A DNA stretch of 64,000 nucleotides, from positions 1-64,000 of IMG/VR virus record IMGVR_UViG_3300044620_000592; one strand, 5' to 3'. This stretch comes from a virus. This document shows, piece after piece, positions 6,252 through 14,376 of this stretch. Below the pieces are notes generated by a model. The model saw only the letters and a program-made list of their open reading frames with translations. It was not told where the DNA came from and did not search any database. Numbering within the stretch: position 1 is the first letter of the stretch; every line of letters begins with the position of its first letter. The position numbers and the translations under genes are program-made.

Positions 6252-7963
6252 CTTTCTGCACCTCCAATCTCTTTCCTATCAGTTCCTTGGAACATTCCTA
6301 AATCATTATTGAATACGCTTACCGTAGAAAAGTCTTCAAATTCGTCATCCATTTCAAATACTGGACTAGGACTTAATATCTCAATCTCAACCTCTGAGTC
6401 AATTGCTGCCATACTCATAGCTTTAAATACAGAACCGGCCAATGCATCAGCCAAGTCTTTAGAGCCAGTAGAAGGGTGATCAATTTTGTTATTTCCAAAA
6501 AGTTTTAATTTAAGAAGTTCTTCTTCAACCAATAACTCATTCCAATAACCACGCAATCTCGTATCATACATACAAGACATTAGGGTGTCGTAGTCGGTCT
6601 TTTTAACGCTATGGAAGTCTGAATTAATTCCCATGCTTCTAAGGCTCTGAATCATTTCAATAGATTGCCAACGGTCAAATGTAACCAACCCAACATCAAA
6701 TTTTCTATGAAGATCAACAATCATTTGTCGAATTGACGCAAAGTTAATTTCTGCACCGACTGTTGCTTCCCAAGAATAAACCAAATCAACATTAATAATA
6801 GGAAGTTTTTCTACGCCCATTGATGTTTTAATTTCCTTAAAGCCAGCGCAATGCGACATGCAAAGAGCAGCCCTATCTCGTTTCAAAGCCAAGTCAACAT
6901 GAATAAATCTTGTAAACCCATCTTTATTATTAAACCAAGGTTTAAACATGCCCTCATCATCAACCGGGTCTTCTCTATATGTAAAAGCTTTTCTAACTAA
7001 ATCAGCATCCCTAAAGTATGCGTCTTCCATGTTAGGTGGTTCACATTCAAATCTTGCTCTTGCTTGAATAGGATTGCGAACATATTCTGATTCTAATTGC
7101 TCTCTCTTAATCGTAGGGTTAACTTCCCAAGTAGCAGCTTTCATTGACCAGGTTTTTGGTTCATTATTATTTCTAGAATCAAAATATCTCTGTTGGATAA
7201 AGTCACCTTTATAGCGGGGGAATGAAAGAAGAATAACTTTCCCTATTTCTGGGAAACGAGACATAACAGATAACTTACTCATGTTATAAATTGCAGAAGC
7301 AGAACCTTTTGATCTTGTTTCTCCCTTTAATTCCACATCTGTTTTAAAAGCTGCAATCTCGTCAAGAATAATAGTCATAACTTCATAACCTTCCCAACCT
7401 TCACTTTCAGAGTGACCTGAGAAGCATCTAACTGGTCTACTAAAGAAAAAGATTTCAGAAACTCTTGGTTCAAATCCAACATCATTAAAGAATGGTGAAC
7501 CTAGTAGTAAGTTTTTAAAAGGCTCAAAGAAAACTCTTTGCGCTTGTTGTGCGTTAACAGCAAGGTTTAGCAAGTCAATATATACACCTTTTGCTTTACC
7601 GTAATAACCCAAAGGATCTCTAAGGCAATGCATCATATAAGCTGTATAGGCCATTGATATTCTTGCACAATGGTCTTTACCAGATCCTTTACCCAACATG
7701 CAAATCACTTCGTTGTCTGTATAGTTATCATAATACGCTGACCCGGCTTCTTCACCCATCAGATCTATTAACGTATGTTTTTTTAAAACTTGTGTAGAAT
7801 GTCGTACAATCTCCAACTGAATAGGCGATAATGGTGGAAGCCCAAGATATTTCTTATCTTGAACAAATACCTCAATGGAAACAGGTTCCTCTACGAATTC
7901 CTCTTTCCTAAGCAAACGGTCAAAGTCAGAATATTCTAAATTCATACCCATAAAATCAGACAT
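6233..7963 (-). CDS. terL: Large terminase subunit (576 aa)
   Basis: This is the DNA-packaging motor that pumps DNA into the prohead and cuts it. The ATPase domain has a Walker A-type motif GKGSGKD (residues 91-97) and Walker B ILDE (199-202). The C-terminal RNase H-like nuclease domain has its first Asp in FIHVDLAL (about residue 357), later acidic residues in VTFDRW, and a final Asp in DLADALAG. The start is the ATG at 7963, which overlaps the small-subunit gene and has AGGTGG upstream. The 24 further N-terminal residues of the longer frame lie inside that gene. Length is normal for the family. Confidence 0.93.
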   Translation of the reverse strand: MSDFMGMNLEYSDFDRLLRKEEFVEEPVSIEVFVQDKKYLGLPPLSPIQLEIVRHSTQVLKKHTLIDLMGEEAGSAYYDNYTDNEVICMLGKGSGKDHCARISMAYTAYMMHCLRDPLGYYGKAKGVYIDLLNLAVNAQQAQRVFFEPFKNLLLGSPFFNDVGFEPRVSEIFFFSRPVRCFSGHSESEGWEGYEVMTIILDEIAAFKTDVELKGETRSKGSASAIYNMSKLSVMSRFPEIGKVILLSFPRYKGDFIQQRYFDSRNNNEPKTWSMKAATWEVNPTIKREQLESEYVRNPIQARARFECEPPNMEDAYFRDADLVRKAFTYREDPVDDEGMFKPWFNNKDGFTRFIHVDLALKRDRAALCMSHCAGFKEIKTSMGVEKLPIINVDLVYSWEATVGAEINFASIRQMIVDLHRKFDVGLVTFDRWQSIEMIQSLRSMGINSDFHSVKKTDYDTLMSCMYDTRLRGYWNELLVEEELLKLKLFGNNKIDHPSTGSKDLADALAGSVFKAMSMAAIDSEVEIEILSPSPVFEMDDEFEDFSTVSVFNNDLGMFQGTDRKEIGGAERWIDMI

Positions 7964-8618
7964 GATTTCCACCTTTATGAGAGCTATTTTCCGTCTCAAA
8001 TTGTGAGGCTTTATGAGAGTCATTTTCCGTCTCAAATTCTGGAGAATCTACGATTTCTGCGTCTTCTATGTCATCATCATTTGTCATAATCTCAAAAGCA
8101 GCAGAAAGTTCTCTTCTTACCTCGTCTGCAATTTCCGGATACTTTGATATAACATCTCTTAATACTCTTGATAAAGTCTGATTCACATTCTCAGCCTTCT
8201 GCATTCGTGCAATGTAATCAGAGTCACCACTTGTTCCGCTCATTAACTTATGAAGTTGGGCCTTCTTGTTTGCAATATCAGCAGCAAGTTTCAATGCTTG
8301 AATCCTCGCAGGAACCATCCCATGATCTGTTGCAATATTAACTGTCTCCCAAGCTTCTTTGCTTAATTGGTCAAACTCTTGTAGAGCTTTGATTGTATTA
8401 AATTGTATTCTCTCAAGGAAATAAGGGTCATCCTCTGCCTGTCTATTAAGAATCTTTTTATACTCATTAATATATTCTTTTGCTTCCCCGACCTTAAGGG
8501 AGAGAAGTGTTGCGATTTCGTGATACGAATATCCTTTAACATGAAGTTGTCCCGCATCTTCAATGACGCGCATCTTGTCAAAAATATTTTTTTCACCTAT
8601 TGGTTCAATATTTGACAT
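7956..8618 (-). CDS. terS: Probable small terminase subunit (220 aa)
   Basis: It lies directly upstream of terL and overlaps it by 8 nt, the usual terS position. Residues 25-55 form a helix-turn-helix (GYSYHEIATLLSL then KEYINEYKK) of the kind used to recognise the packaging site. A long helical middle (70-170) fits the oligomerisation core, and the acidic C-terminal tail would touch TerL. The tail carries a duplicated FETEN-SHK segment from a DNA tandem repeat. There is no Shine-Dalgarno. TAAACT lies 7 nt before the ATG. The assignment rests on position and the HTH. Confidence 0.75.
   Translation of the reverse strand: MSNIEPIGEKNIFDKMRVIEDAGQLHVKGYSYHEIATLLSLKVGEAKEYINEYKKILNRQAEDDPYFLERIQFNTIKALQEFDQLSKEAWETVNIATDHGMVPARIQALKLAADIANKKAQLHKLMSGTSGDSDYIARMQKAENVNQTLSRVLRDVISKYPEIADEVRRELSAAFEIMTNDDDIEDAEIVDSPEFETENDSHKASQFETENSSHKGGNHV
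7973..8038. repeat. Tandem repeat in the terS 3' end
   Basis: Two 30-bp copies at 7973-8002 and 8009-8038 have a 36-bp period and differ at two positions. They encode two FETEN(D/S)SHK segments at the C-terminus of TerS. The recent duplication is in frame. Confidence 0.85.
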
Positions 8619-8625
8619 AATATAT

Positions 8626-8631
8626 AGTTTA
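8626..8631 (-). promoter_or_regulatory. Candidate -10 hexamer TAAACT for the terminase operon
   Basis: TAAACT-ATATATT-ATG lies just after a strong terminator and before a gene without Shine-Dalgarno. No clear -35 is seen. Confidence 0.45.
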
Positions 8632-8649
8632 GCACACTAACCTAGAAAT

Positions 8650-8678
8650 AAAAGCAAAAAGCCCCGCCGAAGCGAGGC
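8650..8678 (-). terminator. Rho-independent terminator with TTCG loop
   Basis: On the minus strand the stem is GCCTCGC-TTCG-GCGGGGC, followed by TTTTTGCTTTT. It ends the 28-residue gene transcript before the terminase promoter. Confidence 0.9.
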
Positions 8679-8697
8679 AATTCACTATTTCTATTTA

Positions 8698-8784
8698 TTA
8701 ACGAGATACAACTCTGTAAATAGTAATCTTGTCGTTCTTAGCGAAAACAACAAGTTCTTCTTGGACTTTAATTGGTGAATTCAT
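8698..8784 (-). CDS. 28-residue monocistronic microprotein
   Basis: A short frame (opening MNSPIKVQEEL, ending IYRVVSR) lies alone between the cysteine-cluster gene and the terminase operon. It has its own TATGAT -10 hexamer 6 nt before the ATG and a strong terminator 20 nt after its stop. A private promoter and terminator around 28 codons argue that this is a real transcription unit. It resembles a small beta-hairpin with a basic end. A regulatory small RNA with an incidental frame is the alternative. Confidence 0.6.
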   Translation of the reverse strand: MNSPIKVQEELVVFAKNDKITIYRVVSR

Positions 8785-8790
8785 ACTGAT

Positions 8791-8796
8791 ATCATA
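8791..8796 (-). promoter_or_regulatory. -10 hexamer TATGAT, leaderless spacing
   Basis: TATGAT-ATCAGT-ATG on the minus strand, immediately before the 28-residue gene. No Shine-Dalgarno is present. Confidence 0.6.
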
Positions 8797-8847
8797 TCAC
8801 TCTTTCAATCGTTATTTAATCGTTTGTTTTAGTTAATATAAAAGTTA

Positions 8848-9600
8848 TTATTCGTCTTTAAATCCGAGAACTTCGCCATCTTTTTCTGCATGTTTACCAA
8901 GAGTATTATAATCATAACCATGCATTTTAGTAAATGTTAATCGGTAGTTATACCAACCTCTAACCCCATCCCAGAATTTAGGTTCTGTTTCGTCAGCTAA
9001 TTGAGCAAGTTGATCTGAATCCAATAAAAAACTTAAAATTCCTAATGGCATGTATACAACGCTGTTATATGATTTATCCTTGTCATTAGCATACTCTGCA
9101 AGAATGTCTTGATATTGTTTGATAACTCTAGCAACACCCTCTCCTGCAAAGTAATCGACTTGACCATGAGCATTTCTAATTCTTGGACAATAATCATCAA
9201 CTGGAGTTACTGTACCAAATGTTCTACACACCATCGGCCTGTATCGGTAGATTGTACAACCACCTTTGTAGAATACGCAATGCCTCTCTGTTTCTCCATC
9301 AACATTCCAATTGGGGTCATGCATAGCTTCTTTAAGAGACTCAATCATTGTTTCCATCCACTCATTGGCTACATCTTCACCTTCAGACTCCATTTTGAAA
9401 TAGAAATCTTGTGTGAGCCTGTAGGCAATGTTTGCACATTCAGCCAATGGGATTCTTAACCCAATACGACAACACAGACCTGAGCCCAAGCATTTATACT
9501 CGGCATTGTTTTGTTTTGACTCAATAATCCGAACCTGATTGTAAATCATATCAAGTTTTGAAAATGTTGTCATATCTTTTGCAGTTACGCTTCTTCTCAT
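8848..9600 (-). CDS. YkgJ-like cysteine-cluster protein (250 aa)
   Basis: The signature of the YkgJ/zinc-or-iron-chelating cysteine-cluster family is clear: C-x5-CC near residues 37-44 (CLGSGLCC), then C-x-F-Y-K-G-G-C-x-I-Y-x-x-R-P-x-x-CR-x-F in the middle. These cysteines probably bind a metal. Members occur in bacteria and phages, without a settled biochemical role. The C-terminal third is helical and rich in Trp and Tyr. The gene starts inside the end of the upstream HTH gene (4-nt overlap). Confidence 0.8.
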   Translation of the reverse strand: MRRSVTAKDMTTFSKLDMIYNQVRIIESKQNNAEYKCLGSGLCCRIGLRIPLAECANIAYRLTQDFYFKMESEGEDVANEWMETMIESLKEAMHDPNWNVDGETERHCVFYKGGCTIYRYRPMVCRTFGTVTPVDDYCPRIRNAHGQVDYFAGEGVARVIKQYQDILAEYANDKDKSYNSVVYMPLGILSFLLDSDQLAQLADETEPKFWDGVRGWYNYRLTFTKMHGYDYNTLGKHAEKDGEVLGFKDE

Positions 9601-9893
9601 TTTAATTTACCTTTCTTTTTAAGATCATTCTGCTTTCGCATTTCCATCCTCTTTCTCTCAACCATTTTCTGTGCTGGAGACTTGGGAGCTTTTTGCCTAC
9701 CGGCAGATAGATTTCTTCCTTTACCTCTAAATTTTAAGAGATCATATTTTTTGCACCAGTTATAAACTGTCTGCGGACTTGTTTTGATATTGTAATTCTT
9801 TTCAAGAAGTTTAACAATGTCTGTTAAATTCATTCTTTTAGTAACGTAATGCTCGTACAAGAAGGCCTTGTCTTTATATGGCTCAAGTGCCAT
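9597..9893 (-). CDS. Small helix-turn-helix DNA-binding protein (98 aa)
   Basis: Residues 12-55 form a homeodomain-like HTH (MNLTDIVKLLEKNY then SPQTVYNWCKKYDL), like the N-terminal domain of transposase or resolvase families. The C-terminal half is a highly basic tail ending in KKKGKLK, likely to contact the DNA backbone. It overlaps its neighbours at both ends by 1-4 nt. It is probably a regulator or a DNA-binding accessory to the resolvase gene before it. Confidence 0.75.
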   Translation of the reverse strand: MALEPYKDKAFLYEHYVTKRMNLTDIVKLLEKNYNIKTSPQTVYNWCKKYDLLKFRGKGRNLSAGRQKAPKSPAQKMVERKRMEMRKQNDLKKKGKLK

Positions 9894-10465
9894 TAGTTAC
9901 CACCTGTTTTATAATACCATAAAGCAATGCCCAATGCGTCTACGATATCTTCATCTTCAAGACCGGGAGTGTCGTCACCATAAGCAATAGAAACAATCTC
10001 TCTTACCCTTTGTTTTCTCTCGTTCTTCATTTTAATCTGGATAGAGCCTTTCTGTCCATTCTCTTCTAGAACCTTCCTGTCTTGCTTTGTAAGGTTCTTA
10101 TAGCCAATATTAGGCTTCCAACTCAGGGGGTTGATATCTCGCGTCTTAACGCCATTCTGATACAGAAGACCCCAAGTAAATCCAATCATGTACGAAATTA
10201 TTCTGCTTGACTGAAAGTTCTGGATATAGACGGATTGCTCAATAGCAGCAACATCCGGTTTGTGTTCATTTATTACAGCAATAAGCTCTTCAGCAATAAC
10301 CTTAAACTTATCATAAGGCTCTTTCTGCTTTGACAAAACAATCTTACCTGTCGCTAATACATTCTTTTGATTATCAATAACTGCCCAAGCCAAAGAGTGA
10401 GAAGCTGGGTCTATCGCTATTAACTTATTCCACCCTTGATGGTTGACGATTGATCTTAAACTCAC
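9893..10465 (-). CDS. RuvC-like Holliday junction resolvase (190 aa)
   Basis: An RNase H-fold resolvase: catalytic Asp19 in LIAIDPAS, Glu76 in VAAIEQSVY and the final acidic pair in EDEDIVDALGIALWYY. Two basic helices in the middle fit junction binding. It would cut branched recombination intermediates before packaging. The start is GTG at 10465. There is no Shine-Dalgarno, and TATACT lies 6 nt before the GTG. Length matches RuvC. It heads a unit with the HTH and cysteine-cluster genes. Confidence 0.88.
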   Translation of the reverse strand: MSLRSIVNHQGWNKLIAIDPASHSLAWAVIDNQKNVLATGKIVLSKQKEPYDKFKVIAEELIAVINEHKPDVAAIEQSVYIQNFQSSRIISYMIGFTWGLLYQNGVKTRDINPLSWKPNIGYKNLTKQDRKVLEENGQKGSIQIKMKNERKQRVREIVSIAYGDDTPGLEDEDIVDALGIALWYYKTGGN

Positions 10466-10471
10466 TTATAT

Positions 10472-10477
10472 AGTATA
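10472..10477 (-). promoter_or_regulatory. -10 hexamer TATACT before a GTG start
   Basis: TATACT-ATATAA-GTG on the minus strand, in the short gap between the zinc-finger gene and the resolvase gene. This would give a leaderless transcript beginning with GTG. Confidence 0.6.
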
Positions 10478-10485
10478 GCGCATAA

Positions 10486-10797
10486 TTAACGCTGTTCTTC
10501 CCTGAGTTTGTTTTCATCCCAACCCCAGCCAACAAGTCTTTGAATATATCTTTCATTCTTACATTGCTCACAGATATCTTCTTCATTATAAGAAGAGAGT
10601 ACCGTATTACAGTTGTCTGTAATACATACTCTCTTTCTTTTTTTATTGTCTTTTTTTCTGTAGTAGTTTTCTAATAGCTTTTTATTTGTAACAACTTTTC
10701 TACACTCTGGAGAGCAGTATATAGTGTTATAAACTTTTGCTATAAACTCTTTTTTGCATTCATCGTTTTGACAAATTCTTGCTTCACTATCAAACAT
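10486..10797 (-). CDS. Double zinc-finger protein (103 aa)
   Basis: Two metal-binding modules are visible. The first is C-x4-C followed by C-x3-C (CQNDEC, CSPEC), the second C-x4-C and C-x2-C (CITDNC, CEQC). A basic linker (RKKDNKKRKR) between them suggests nucleic-acid binding. The ATG at 10797 overlaps the upstream nuclease gene by 8 nt. The longer frame (from 10836) would add 13 residues entirely inside that gene. The function is unknown, probably regulatory. Confidence 0.7.
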   Translation of the reverse strand: MFDSEARICQNDECKKEFIAKVYNTIYCSPECRKVVTNKKLLENYYRKKDNKKRKRVCITDNCNTVLSSYNEEDICEQCKNERYIQRLVGWGWDENKLREEQR

Positions 10798-11509
10798 TCC
10801 CTGACCAGCATTTATCAGCCAACGCACAGTCTGCACATTTTGCAGAACTACGCTTGTATGGCTGAGTAGGGATTTCTCGGTTTAGGAACGCCTCGTAAAT
10901 ACCCTTGTACTTCTTAAATAGTTTATCAATAAAAACATCATCTCTCTCTACAAAAATAGGAAGAATCTCTTGATTATTCTTATTTTCATAAATAACAAGC
11001 CCAGATGGTAAGTCAAGACATCTCATATAGATTTGTGCTTGTCTGAAATGGTCATCTTTGGGCTTATTATGGAGCTTCCTATAATGGAAACCTTCATTGG
11101 AGATTGACTTCAACTCAATCAGTTTATGACCATCAAGGTCAATAATACCGTCAGCAGTTCCTTCAATTGGTGGATCATCATGAGTCACCGGAATTTCTTC
11201 AGCAACAAGAATACCCATCTCTCTCATATAACTATACAATCTTTCATGGACAGCATGACCATTATCAAAGATACGATATGTCTGAGGGCGGAAGATTGTT
11301 GTCATCTCTGTTCCCTCAAATAAGTAATACCAATATCTAGCACATTGGTTTGTATAACTAGGATGGAACCCGCCAACCTTCTTTGTCGCAGGAGCGTTAC
11401 GCTTCTCTAAGAAGTCATCTATAGCCTGTGCAAAGTCAATAACAATATCATCGCCAGTCTTTTGAATAGTAGGCTCTTTAGGTTGTCTAAGGGCATTTAA
11501 AGATTTCAA
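10790..11509 (-). CDS. Cas4/RecB-like PD-(D/E)XK exonuclease (239 aa)
   Basis: The nuclease core is present: GTADGII then LIELKS (the D and E-x-K of PD-D/ExK) and QAQIYM (the Q-x3-Y motif). One cysteine near the N-terminus (NQCARYWYY) and three near the C-terminus (C-A-D-C-x4-DKC) match the four ligands of the 4Fe-4S cluster in Cas4 and AddB. It probably resects DNA ends for recombination together with the RecA-like protein. There are no CRISPR arrays or other cas genes in the window. Confidence 0.87.
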   Translation of the reverse strand: MKSLNALRQPKEPTIQKTGDDIVIDFAQAIDDFLEKRNAPATKKVGGFHPSYTNQCARYWYYLFEGTEMTTIFRPQTYRIFDNGHAVHERLYSYMREMGILVAEEIPVTHDDPPIEGTADGIIDLDGHKLIELKSISNEGFHYRKLHNKPKDDHFRQAQIYMRCLDLPSGLVIYENKNNQEILPIFVERDDVFIDKLFKKYKGIYEAFLNREIPTQPYKRSSAKCADCALADKCWSGNV

Positions 11510-11824
11510 TTAATTCCCCTTTGATGCAAGTTTAAGAACATTGATATTCTCTGACAATGCCTCATACATTGTCTTCCAAATATCATTCACTAACTTATCC
11601 TGTTCACTCATTAGACTTGACCTTCTCTTAAAGGCCTGTGATTTAATAATCATTTGCGTTCTATAGGCTGCTAATAGATTAGCATACTTAATAGCTTGTC
11701 CACCGATATAATGATTAGGGTTGTCAATTATATCTTGCACAATCCTCATGCAATCAATAAACTCTTTTGACCTATCGCCCATGTTATCGGCAATAAAGTT
11801 AATATCTACAATAATGTCAGTCAT
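11510..11824 (-). CDS. Unknown helical protein in the recombination module (104 aa)
   Basis: Mostly alpha-helical with a conserved-looking YIGGQAIKYANLLAAYRTQM core and mixed charges. There are no cysteines in a pattern and no membrane span. Its ATG overlaps the end of the DpdA-like gene by 8 nt and its stop abuts the Cas4-like gene, so it is co-translated with DNA-processing enzymes. A recombination accessory role is guessed from context only. Confidence 0.7.
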   Translation of the reverse strand: MTDIIVDINFIADNMGDRSKEFIDCMRIVQDIIDNPNHYIGGQAIKYANLLAAYRTQMIIKSQAFKRRSSLMSEQDKLVNDIWKTMYEALSENINVLKLASKGN

Positions 11825-12599
11825 TTTTCTTCTTTCTTGATGTTTTTACCGACTCAGCCCATTTCATAGCCCAAGCATGGCAGTTACCACATGAGATAGC
11901 TTTCTCATGAGTAGTACCACAAAGGTAAATATTTTTCCAACCAGCAGCCCTCCCTGTGAAAGACCACGCCATTGAATCTGATGAGACAAGTTTATCACCA
12001 AATAGTGTCAACCCGTCTTTCTTTAATCCAAAACCATGCATTCTTATTCCATAGTTATGCAGTTCATTAACTAATTCGTTAACTCCCTGAACATTTGCCC
12101 TACGGCAGAACGAACCCATCCCAACGGTATCGTACTTGCGTAAATCAACTCCATAATCAGAATACATATCTAAGTGCTTTAAGTAATCAGATGGATCCCA
12201 TCCTTGCAATACAGGAATAATTGGCAAATCAGGGCCAAGTTCTTGCAATCTTAAAAAGTTCTCACATGATAATTTCTGATGTTCATCAACACTCTTGCCA
12301 GTTTTAACAATCATATGAGGCTCGCACATCCAATCCTGCGGTGAAGCCCAGTCCATCATTCCTACCTCTTCACGAAGTCGGTATAATTCTTCAATGTATT
12401 GCTCAGGAGTAGTAACCCATTTATCATAAAGAGATAGTTCAGTAAAACCTCCACTATCGCAAGCCCATCTTGCTAAGGATTTTTTATACTTTTTATATTT
12501 GCGAAAACGGCGAATTGATATGAATAGAGGCGTTGTATTCTCTCTGCCCCATAACCATGATGGGTTGTGACTCCCAACATAAAACTGAAAGTCTTCCAT
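11817..12599 (-). CDS. dpdA: DpdA/TGT-like 7-deazaguanine transglycosylase (260 aa)
   Basis: The TIM-barrel pattern of tRNA-guanine transglycosylases is visible. It has ACDSGGFTELSL (residues 46-57), IPVLQGW (128-134), GMGSFCRR (160-167), HGFGLK (188-193) and SSDSMAWS (206-213), whose Asp is a candidate nucleophile. The C-terminal zinc site is C227, C237, C240 plus a nearby His. In phages this family (DpdA) swaps guanine in DNA for a 7-deazaguanine such as preQ0, protecting against restriction. No queuosine-pathway genes are in the window. The ATG at 12599 overlaps the methyltransferase stop (TAATG). Confidence 0.8.
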   Translation of the reverse strand: MEDFQFYVGSHNPSWLWGRENTTPLFISIRRFRKYKKYKKSLARWACDSGGFTELSLYDKWVTTPEQYIEELYRLREEVGMMDWASPQDWMCEPHMIVKTGKSVDEHQKLSCENFLRLQELGPDLPIIPVLQGWDPSDYLKHLDMYSDYGVDLRKYDTVGMGSFCRRANVQGVNELVNELHNYGIRMHGFGLKKDGLTLFGDKLVSSDSMAWSFTGRAAGWKNIYLCGTTHEKAISCGNCHAWAMKWAESVKTSRKKKND

Positions 12600-13978
12600 T
12601 AAGCGCTTTCTATTAGTTTCTTTAGCTCTATACCAATCCACTCGGCTACTGGTGATGCAATTGCATTTCCACACATCTTGTAACGATTAGTATCGGCAAT
12701 CTTCTTACCGGTATAATCAATTGCTGTATGGTCATCAGGAAATCCCATCAATCTTTCACATTCAACAGGTGTCAATCTTCTTAAAATTAATTCAGGTGTC
12801 ATAACTCCATGCTGAGAGATTGTATCCAATGTATAAGATGGATCTCCCTCATCTCCAAAGCCTTTACCTTGTGGACCGGAAGTATCTGCACGACCAATAA
12901 TTGTCCCTTGAATTGGGATTGCAATATGATCTCCTGAGTCAATACCTGTGCGGATTGTGCGATAAATATCTTCGCTAACTTTATTATTATAACCATCATA
13001 GGCTAGAACAGGAACTTGTCCACCACCAGTACCCATGCGATGCTTTAATGTTGGAACCATATCGTCATCATAAACACGAACATCATTAACTCTTGTGCCA
13101 TCAACAACAAGAACCGTTGCTCTTGCCTCTCCGGTATTATCAAAAGCATTCAATGTTGGAGCTACTGCATTATCAATCCATGATTCATCATCAGTAGGGT
13201 TTTGTGCTCTTCTAGACTTTACAAATGGCTCAAGTACAAAGTTTCTCTCAGGGCGCTTGTAGTCACTAGCAGCAAGAGTTACTCCTCCTTCTGTCCACTT
13301 TGCGTGTCCAGATTGTCCGTACCAGATAGTTTCTGTAGTGCTACTCTCAGCAGTTCTGGCAGACTGTTTCCTTTTCTTTCTGCCCTTCTTAATATCCCCC
13401 CTGCTGTCTTCGGGGACAGGTAATATTTTTCCGCTACTTCGCTCAAGGGCTGAAGAGTCCCAGCAAGCGATGACAAAGATTCTTCTTCTGCGTTGTGCGA
13501 CTCCGAACCATTGTGCATCCAAGATGTGCCATTCAATTCCCAATGCCCCGATGTCAGCCATTTGGTTGAGGACTTCTGCGAAGTCTTCTCCTTTATTACT
13601 TGTGAGGGCGCCGGGTACATTCTCCCAGATTGCCCATTTAGGAAATTCTCCATTAGTTGCTTCTCTCATTTCTTTAATTATTCTTATACCTTCAAAGTAT
13701 AAGCCTGAACGGTCTCCATCAAGACCTGAACGCTTACCTGCTACAGATAAGTCCTGACATGGTGAGCCAAATGATATTAAATCAACTGGCGGTAACTCTG
13801 CACCATTTACATCTCTTACATCTTCAAATTTTGGAACATTAGGCCAATGCCTTTTAAGAACGCTTTGGCAATTCTTATCCCATTCAACTTGAAATGAACA
13901 TTCCCAACCTGCGGAATCAAATCCCAAGTCAAAACCACCTACTCCTGCGAATAGACTTCCGTAAGTTAATTGTTTCAT
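12599..13978 (-). CDS. DNA cytosine-5 methyltransferase (459 aa)
   Basis: Motif I is FAGVGGFDLGF (10-20), motif IV GSPCQDLS with catalytic Cys74, motif VI ENV (119-121), motif VIII QRRRR (162-166) and motif X GNAIASPVAEW near 440. The target-recognition region is long (about 190-400), suggesting a distinct specificity. It methylates C5 of cytosine, probably for protection against restriction. No matching restriction endonuclease is nearby. AAAGGAAAG precedes the ATG. It forms a modification block with the Dam-like and DpdA-like genes. Confidence 0.93.
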   Translation of the reverse strand: MKQLTYGSLFAGVGGFDLGFDSAGWECSFQVEWDKNCQSVLKRHWPNVPKFEDVRDVNGAELPPVDLISFGSPCQDLSVAGKRSGLDGDRSGLYFEGIRIIKEMREATNGEFPKWAIWENVPGALTSNKGEDFAEVLNQMADIGALGIEWHILDAQWFGVAQRRRRIFVIACWDSSALERSSGKILPVPEDSRGDIKKGRKKRKQSARTAESSTTETIWYGQSGHAKWTEGGVTLAASDYKRPERNFVLEPFVKSRRAQNPTDDESWIDNAVAPTLNAFDNTGEARATVLVVDGTRVNDVRVYDDDMVPTLKHRMGTGGGQVPVLAYDGYNNKVSEDIYRTIRTGIDSGDHIAIPIQGTIIGRADTSGPQGKGFGDEGDPSYTLDTISQHGVMTPELILRRLTPVECERLMGFPDDHTAIDYTGKKIADTNRYKMCGNAIASPVAEWIGIELKKLIESA

Positions 13979-13980
13979 TG

Positions 13981-14376
13981 CTACTTTCCTTTGAAGATAA
14001 TAAGAGCGGATGGGAACGGCGCAGAGTTCTTCTGGTCGTCAAATTTAAGCCTACCCTTGATAAAACGAATTTCATCAGCGTTCATGACAAAGTTATGCCA
14101 CCACCGAGTATCTGTACGGCTAGGAATCAAGAATACAGAGGTCTTTCCTTTGCTCTGTTCGTCAACGGCTTTTTCTAACCACTTGGCAATAATGTTGCCA
14201 TAAGGAGGGTTAACAAAATTACAGTTACCCCATTCAATTTCCAAACCGTCAAACTGAGGGTTAGGAGGGCAAGGATCAAAGTCAAAGTTAAATTCCTCAT
14301 TGAGTTTTTCATAAAATGCCTTTGGTGTTTTCCAGTTATCTCTAGCAGCAGTAAAATGGACTTTGTGCTTATTCAT
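13981..14376 (-). CDS. Phage N6-adenine methyltransferase, Dam family (131 aa)
   Basis: Matches the short phage DNA N-6-adenine-methyltransferase family: W-x-T-P near residues 15-18, DFDPCPPN (32-39) and the catalytic NPPYG (57-61), followed by a strand with FLIPSRTDTRWWH. The full domain is present at usual length. It transfers a methyl group from S-adenosylmethionine to adenine in DNA. It ends 2 nt before the C5 methyltransferase start. Confidence 0.88.
   Translation of the reverse strand: MNKHKVHFTAARDNWKTPKAFYEKLNEEFNFDFDPCPPNPQFDGLEIEWGNCNFVNPPYGNIIAKWLEKAVDEQSKGKTSVFLIPSRTDTRWWHNFVMNADEIRFIKGRLKFDDQKNSAPFPSALIIFKGK

Noticed and set aside
10790-11509. Cas4-like protein as a sign of a CRISPR system
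   Set aside because: No repeat-spacer array or other cas gene is visible. Cas4-like nucleases are common in phage recombination modules.
13338-13757. Plus-strand frame of 139 codons within the C5 methyltransferase
   Set aside because: The minus strand carries all methyltransferase motifs; this is a shadow frame.
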